The notes under the pieces are model-generated. The model was given only the letters and a program-made list of their open reading frames with translations. It was not told the DNA's origin and ran no database searches. Source: Streptomyces aquilus (lineage in GTDB: Bacteria; Actinomycetota; Actinomycetes; Streptomycetales; Streptomycetaceae). From it: a stretch of DNA of 64,000 bases. A program made the position numbers and the translations under genes. This document shows, in pieces, positions 59,799-64,000 of the stretch (positions are counted from its first letter, which is position 1; each line of letters starts with the position of its first letter). The stretch is from the NCBI RefSeq assembly GCF_003955715.1, contig NZ_CP034463.1:9114001-9178000 (forward strand), written 5' to 3'.

Positions 59799-60707
59799 TC
59801 ACAGAAGTGAACGCGCCAGCGCCACCGCCCCCTCGACCGGCGGCACCCGCAGCGGCTGGGGCCGCGCTGTCGGGACGCTGTCGGCGAGGGCCGTGGTGAA
59901 GGCGTCGTACAAAAGGGGCTGGGCGAGGATCGTGCCGCCCGCCACCACCACGTCGTCGACCGCGACGCCGCGGGCGGCGAGGCGTGCGACCAGGGCGGCG
60001 AGTGCGCGGCCGCCTTCGGCGATCACCGTGCGGGCGAGGTGCGAACCCGCTTCGGCGGCGGCGAACACGGCCGGGGCGCGCCGGCCCCACTCGGCGGAGA
60101 CGTCCTGGGCGCGTTCGAGCGCCGCGCCGAGTGCCGGTACTTCGGGCACCTCGAAAGCGGCGACGAGCCCGGCGGCGAGTGCGTCGGGCTCCTCCCCGCG
60201 GTCGTGGGCGGCCCATACGGCGCGGGCGGCCTCGCGGACCAGACCGGCCGAGCCGCCCTCGTCGCCGAGGGCCGCGCCCCAGCCGCCGACCTGGACGAGC
60301 GTGCCGTCGGCGGTCCTGCCCACCGCGACCGAACCGGTCCCGGCGACCAGGCCGACGCCCTTGTCCAGGCCCGCCGCGGGCGCGAGGAGTTCGGCGTCGC
60401 CCACGACCAGCGCGGGGACGTCGAAGTGGAGTTGCAGTGCGGTGCGGATCTGGGCGCACTGGCGAGGGGTCTCGCAGGCGTGCCCGCCCACGGCGAGGGC
60501 GGAGGGGCGGACGCCCGGCGGCAGGGCTTCGGCGATCAGCGCGGCCAGCCAGCCGGCGGCGGCCACGGGGTCGTGCGGCCGCCAGCCCACACTGAAACGG
60601 ACATGGTCGGCCACCGGGGTGTCGCCCGCGAGCGCACGCAAGTGCGTCTTGGTGCCGCCCACGTCGATGCCGAGCACGAGAGGGCCGGAAAACGGGGCTT
60701 CCTGCAC
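59799..60707 (-). CDS. BadF/BadG/N-acetylglucosamine-kinase-type sugar kinase
   Basis: A 302-residue ASKHA-fold kinase. The phosphate-1 loop is LGIDVGGTKTHLRA. The phosphate-2 loop is GLVAGTGSVAVGR. GWGAALGDEGGSAGL is the acidic sugar/ATP site of GlcNAc-kinase-like members. VVVAGGTILAQPL is the adenosine motif. It would phosphorylate a hexose or amino sugar with ATP in the cytosol. It is divergent from a ROK repressor, with a perfect palindrome between them. The sugar ABC transporter gene is further right. Confidence 0.87.
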   Translation of the reverse strand: MQEAPFSGPLVLGIDVGGTKTHLRALAGDTPVADHVRFSVGWRPHDPVAAAGWLAALIAEALPPGVRPSALAVGGHACETPRQCAQIRTALQLHFDVPALVVGDAELLAPAAGLDKGVGLVAGTGSVAVGRTADGTLVQVGGWGAALGDEGGSAGLVREAARAVWAAHDRGEEPDALAAGLVAAFEVPEVPALGAALERAQDVSAEWGRRAPAVFAAAEAGSHLARTVIAEGGRALAALVARLAARGVAVDDVVVAGGTILAQPLLYDAFTTALADSVPTARPQPLRVPPVEGAVALARSLL

Positions 60708-61024
60708 GGATCCTCTTTCGTCGTTGCGTGGTGCTGCGACGGCGGGCGAACCGTGCCTGGAGGAAGGGCAGTTCAGGAGCTAGGGAAGCCCCGGGACGGG
60801 CTTCTGACGGACCACGGCAGGCGAGTACCGTGACGTTCGTTAGGAAGTTAACTAACGAAGTACAGTGCGTCAAGAGGCTTCACACGCTCGACCCCTGGGT
60901 AGGCCCGTCCGGGCCGTCGCGGGGGCGGGAACGCGTGCTGCCCGAGCCATACCGTCGCCGCCTCCCGCCGAGTCGATCGAACGCGATCGAACCGGGAGCG
61001 CGGCCCGTGACCTGTGGGGGATAT
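60708..61024. promoter_or_regulatory. Divergent promoter region between kinase and ROK genes (317 bp)
   Basis: No gene is visible. It holds the strong palindrome at 60836-60859 and a direct repeat CGATCGAACGCGATCGAACC at about 60974-60993. The latter may be a second site. Confidence 0.5.
60836..60859. promoter_or_regulatory. Perfect palindrome, likely ROK repressor operator
   Basis: TTCGTTAG at 60836-60843 and CTAACGAA at 60852-60859 are perfect 8-bp arms around GAAGTTAA. It is AT-richer than its surroundings and sits in the divergent kinase/ROK promoter. Confidence 0.75.
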
Positions 61025-62167
61025 GTGGAACACGACGTGGCGATCGCCCCCCGTCTGACCGAGAGCGCGAACGCTGTCTTCACCGTGCTGGCCGAGGCGG
61101 GCAGTGCGACCCGGCCGCAGCTGGCGAGCCTGGCGCGGCTGTCGAAGCCGACGGTGTCCTCCGCCGTCGCGGAGCTGGAGAGCGTCGGGCTCGCCGCCCA
61201 CTCCGGCACCGCGTCCAGCGGCACGGGCCGCAACGCCGCCGTCTACCGGCTCGGACCCGCCGCCGGTGCCGTACTCGCCATCGACCTGGGGCCGGCCCTC
61301 ACCCGGGTTCGTGGCTGCGCCCTGGACGGCTCCCTGCTCGCCGAGGCCACCGGCTCCCGGGCCGACGCCGCCGACGTCGTCCGCGAGGCGCTCTTCACGC
61401 TGCCCGCGGACGCGCCCATCCGCTCCATCGTCGTCGCCGTCGGTGACGTCACCGCGCAGCAGGACGGCGCGGGCATGCGGCCGGCCACCGCCAAGGCCGG
61501 GCCCGTCTTCGACGCCGTGGCCGTCACGCTGCCCCGGGGGGTGCCGGTGCACCTCGAGAACAACGTGAACTGCGCCGCCCTCGCCGAGCTGCACGAGGGT
61601 GCCGCCCAGGGCCGGCACACCTTCGGCTACCTGCGGATCGGCGTCGGTATCGGTCTCGGCATCGTCGTCGGCGGCCGGGTGCTCTCGGGCGCCAACGGGG
61701 CCGCCGGAGAGCTCGCCCGGCTGCCCTACCCCTGGGACGACGACCGCCAGCCCCGCCACGAGGCGCTGGAGGAGTACATCGGCGCCCGCTCCCTGCTGCG
61801 CCGGGCCGCGGAGGCCTGGCGGGACGGCGAGGGGCCCTGCCCGCACACCGCGGAACAGCTCTTCGCGCTGGCCGGCGAGGGGCGGCCCGCGGCCCGCGCG
61901 GTCGTCGACCGGCACGCCGTGGACGTGGGCCGGCTGGCCGCCGCCGTGACCGCAGTGCTCGACCCGGGACTGATCGTCCTCGGCGGCAGCACCGGCTCCG
62001 ATCCGCAGCTCCTGCCCGGGGTGCGCGCCGAGCTGCACCGGCTGAGCTGGCCCACCGAGGTCGTCAGCAGCACGCTCGGCGAGCTGGGCACCGTCGTGGG
62101 GGCCGCACGGCTCGCGGTGGCGCGGGGAGTCCAAACCGTGACCCACACCGTGCGGACGAAGGATTGA
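61025..62167 (+). CDS. ROK-family transcriptional repressor
   Basis: About 380 residues. The winged helix is ESANAVFTVLAEAGSATRPQLASLARLSKPTVSSAVAELESVGLA. The ROK domain has LAIDLGPALTRVRG, HLENNVNCAALAELHEGAAQG and GVGIGLGIVVGG, ending with VIVLGGSTG-like residues (LIVLGGSTGSD). I use GTG 61025; a GGGGGA lies close before it (short spacing), and GTG 61037 is the next candidate. It likely senses the sugar of the transporter encoded 276 bp downstream. Confidence 0.87.
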   Translation: MEHDVAIAPRLTESANAVFTVLAEAGSATRPQLASLARLSKPTVSSAVAELESVGLAAHSGTASSGTGRNAAVYRLGPAAGAVLAIDLGPALTRVRGCALDGSLLAEATGSRADAADVVREALFTLPADAPIRSIVVAVGDVTAQQDGAGMRPATAKAGPVFDAVAVTLPRGVPVHLENNVNCAALAELHEGAAQGRHTFGYLRIGVGIGLGIVVGGRVLSGANGAAGELARLPYPWDDDRQPRHEALEEYIGARSLLRRAAEAWRDGEGPCPHTAEQLFALAGEGRPAARAVVDRHAVDVGRLAAAVTAVLDPGLIVLGGSTGSDPQLLPGVRAELHRLSWPTEVVSSTLGELGTVVGAARLAVARGVQTVTHTVRTKD

Positions 62168-62189
62168 CGGTTTCGCATCGGTCTGCCAA

Positions 62190-62266
62190 TGTCCGGACAA
62201 GCGCTTTCTAAGCCGGTCGGGAACACCGGCTCAGGGTGAGCGTCCCGGCCGTACGTGACGTACGGC
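62190..62266. promoter_or_regulatory. Palindromes in the leader of the right-hand sugar transporter
   Basis: TGTCCGGACA (62190-62199) abuts AAGCGCTT (62199-62206), a LacI-type operator core. GCCGTACG and CGTACGGC lie at 62248-62266. They stand 180-250 bp before the binding-protein ATG. The ROK palindrome is not repeated here. Confidence 0.45.
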
Positions 62267-62443
62267 AGCCGCACGGGGGTGAGCTCGTGCGACGACGGCC
62301 CTCATGGCCGGGGATCCCACCCGTCAAGGCGACGCGGCCGGGCGAGGCCGCGCCCTGGGAAAGCACCCCTTTCTTGCACAATGCACCCGTGCCGCCTCCG
62401 TCGGCGCCGTGCTCCGTCCCCTAACCACGAAATGGGATCGAAG

Positions 62444-63766
62444 ATGACCACTGTGGGTGTGCGGCGCTCTCGCCGACTCGGCCGCGGCGGTGTGCGCCGC
62501 CTGGTTCCCCTCGCTGCCGTGGCCTCGGCAGGTGCCCTGCTGCTGACCGCCTGTGGGGGCGGCTCCGGCTCGGGCGGCACCTCCAAGTCGCTGACGTTCT
62601 GGATCTCCACGGTTCCGGGACAGGACGCGGGCTGGAAGAAGATGGTGGCGCAGTACAAGAAGGAGACCGGCGTCGCCGTCAAGCTCGTCAACATTCCCTA
62701 CGACGGCTACACCACGAAGCTGCACAACGCTGCGCAGGCGAACTCCCTGCCCGACGTCGCCGCCGTCCCGGCCCTGGACCCGATCTGGTCGAGCAAGCTG
62801 CTCGACCTCAAGTCCATCGCCGACAACAAGAGCAACAAGATCAACCAGAACTTCCTGGCGAAGGACTCGTCCGGGAAGGTGCTGTCCATCCCCTCGGACG
62901 TCACCGCGTCCGGCATGTTCATCAACAAGTCGCTGTTCGAGAAGGCCGGCGTCGACTTCCCGACCTCGCCCGACAAGACCTGGACCTGGGACGAGTTCAT
63001 CAAGGCGGCCAACAAGGTCCGCGAGAAGACCGACGCCAAGTACTCCCTGACCTTCGACCAGTCGCCGTCGCGACTGCGCGCCATGGTGTACGAGCTGGGC
63101 GGCAAGTACGTCCACGCCGACGACTCCGGCAAGTTCTCGGTGGACGAGGCGACCAAGAAGGCCGTGAACACCTTCGTCGGCTGGAACGACGACAAGACCA
63201 TGCCGAAGTCGGTGTGGACCTCCGGCGCCGACCCGTCCGCCATGTTCCAGAGCGGTGACGTGGTCGCCTACTGGTCCGGCGTCTGGCAGGTCGCCTCCTT
63301 CGCGGACAGCATCAAGAAGTTCGAGTGGGCGAGCGTCCCGACCCCGGCGCAGCCGGTGCAGGCCAGTGACGTCAACAGCGGCGGCATGGTGGTCGGCTTC
63401 AACAACAACGGCGACGCCGCCAAGGCCGCGACGAAGTTCCTGACCTGGCTGTACGAGCCGGCCCACTACAAGGTGCTGTGCGAGACGTCCGGCTTCCTGC
63501 CGGTCGAGAGCGGTCTGAACCCGCAGTACCCCTTCAAGTCCGAGGCGGCGCAGGCGGCGTTCAAGCTCTACAACGAGGAGATCCCGCTCTACGACCCGAT
63601 CTCCGGCTACTTCAACAACGCTCAGACGGAGTGGGTGCTGAAGGGCAAGAGCCTCACCGAGGACCCGACCAAGACGGAGCTCGGCAAGGCGATCAACGGC
63701 CAGCAGTCGGCCGACAAGGCCCTGCAGAACATCGTGGACGGCTACAACCAGCAGGTCGGCGGCTGA
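62444..63766 (+). CDS. Sugar ABC transporter substrate-binding lipoprotein
   Basis: A 440-residue family-1 solute-binding protein. The lipobox ends at Cys37 (LLTAC), followed by a G/S linker. The mature start is LTFWISTVPGQDAGWKKMVAQYKKETGVAVKLV. The second lobe holds AMFQSGDVVAYWSGVWQVA. I use ATG 62444; ATG 62432 (MGSKMTT) is in frame four codons upstream. It belongs with the permease gene starting at 63891. With the BadF kinase and ROK gene it forms one sugar-use locus. Confidence 0.92.
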   Translation: MTTVGVRRSRRLGRGGVRRLVPLAAVASAGALLLTACGGGSGSGGTSKSLTFWISTVPGQDAGWKKMVAQYKKETGVAVKLVNIPYDGYTTKLHNAAQANSLPDVAAVPALDPIWSSKLLDLKSIADNKSNKINQNFLAKDSSGKVLSIPSDVTASGMFINKSLFEKAGVDFPTSPDKTWTWDEFIKAANKVREKTDAKYSLTFDQSPSRLRAMVYELGGKYVHADDSGKFSVDEATKKAVNTFVGWNDDKTMPKSVWTSGADPSAMFQSGDVVAYWSGVWQVASFADSIKKFEWASVPTPAQPVQASDVNSGGMVVGFNNNGDAAKAATKFLTWLYEPAHYKVLCETSGFLPVESGLNPQYPFKSEAAQAAFKLYNEEIPLYDPISGYFNNAQTEWVLKGKSLTEDPTKTELGKAINGQQSADKALQNIVDGYNQQVGG

Positions 63767-63890
63767 GCGCAGGCCACCAGCGCCCGGGCGGCGGCGTCCT
63801 GACCCCGCCGCCCGGTCCCGACGCCCGCCTGACGCCGGGCTCAGGGCCTGAGCCCGCAGCAATCCCTTCCACCAGCACGGAGACAGGAAG

Positions 63891-64000
63891 ATGACAAAAC
63901 GCGCCTCGGTCGTGTCGGTGAGCTCGCCGAGTCCGCCCAGGAGACGCAGCAAGTACACCCTTGCGCCGCTCGTCCTCATCGCGGCCAACGTCGTGCTCTT
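63891..64000 (+). CDS. Sugar ABC transporter permease, 5' part only
   Basis: Only the N-terminus is in the window: MTKRASVVSVSSPSPPRRRSK, followed by a hydrophobic start YTLAPLVLIAANVVL. GGAG lies 8 bases upstream of ATG 63891. Position directly after the binding protein and the basic-then-hydrophobic start fit a MalF-type permease. No EAA loop is visible yet. Confidence 0.7.
   Translation, partial: MTKRASVVSVSSPSPPRRRSKYTLAPLVLIAANVVL

Overview
The window looks like chromosomal DNA from a Streptomyces or a very close actinomycete. Base composition is very GC-rich, with the usual third-position G/C bias. Starts are often GTG, and many genes overlap as ATGA or GTGA. Several lineage markers are present: a mycothiol-dependent formaldehyde dehydrogenase, an F420/PPOX-fold protein, a GerW-type sporulation protein, a DUF574 methyltransferase, a SpoIIE-type PP2C phosphatase with an ANTAR region, and Tat-dependent exported enzymes. 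I saw no rRNA, tRNA, CRISPR array, insertion sequence or prophage.

Layout. (1) Bases 1-11.9 kb hold an iron-regulated siderophore locus. A leftward run carries two FecCD permeases, an ATPase, a binding lipoprotein, an ATP-grasp ligase, an IucA/IucC synthetase, an MFS exporter, a second IucA/IucC synthetase and a PLP decarboxylase that runs off the left edge. The last five follow the order I remember for the vibrioferrin operon pvsABCDE. A divergent FhuF-like reductase and two DmdR/IdeR-type iron boxes sit at the head. (2) 12.4-15.4 kb hold a coupled cytokinin pair: an agrobacterial-type isopentenyltransferase and a cytokinin-dehydrogenase-like flavoprotein. A half-length transketolase faces away from them. 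(3) 15.4-24.8 kb hold formaldehyde detoxification, two SDRs, an MFS transporter, a PLP decarboxylase, a MocR regulator with a repeat-rich N-terminus, and an L,D-transpeptidase. (4) 24.8-30.6 kb hold a sugar ABC transporter with a Gfo/Idh/MocA oxidoreductase and a ROK repressor. (5) 30.7-39.2 kb hold a streptogrisin-like protease with a membrane tail, a DUF574/DUF3800-like pair, a large secreted alpha/beta hydrolase, and a TetR/DUF35 unit with a repeated palindrome. (6) 39.3-50.1 kb look like one carbohydrate regulon: a DeoR-LacI hybrid regulator, an ABC transporter whose binding-protein gene is frameshifted here, a 2-hydroxyacid dehydrogenase, a phosphodiesterase-HAD fusion, an ATP-grasp protein and a convergent polysaccharide lyase family 8 enzyme. 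The same operator-like sequence stands before the regulator, the transporter and the lyase. (7) 50.2-59.6 kb hold envelope and signalling genes: a peptidoglycan-binding membrane protein, the ANTAR/PP2C phosphatase, an RpiR regulator, a GT39 glycosyltransferase with a low-complexity insert, and a Tat-exported PAP2 enzyme. (8) 59.8-64 kb hold a third sugar system: a BadF-type kinase, a ROK repressor and a sugar ABC transporter that runs off the right edge.

Three of these regions (4, 6 and 8) share one plan: a local repressor, an ABC importer and one or two sugar-processing enzymes. This fits a saprophyte with many inducible uptake systems. The most unusual content is the cytokinin gene pair, the pvs-like siderophore operon, and the lyase regulon with its shared operator.
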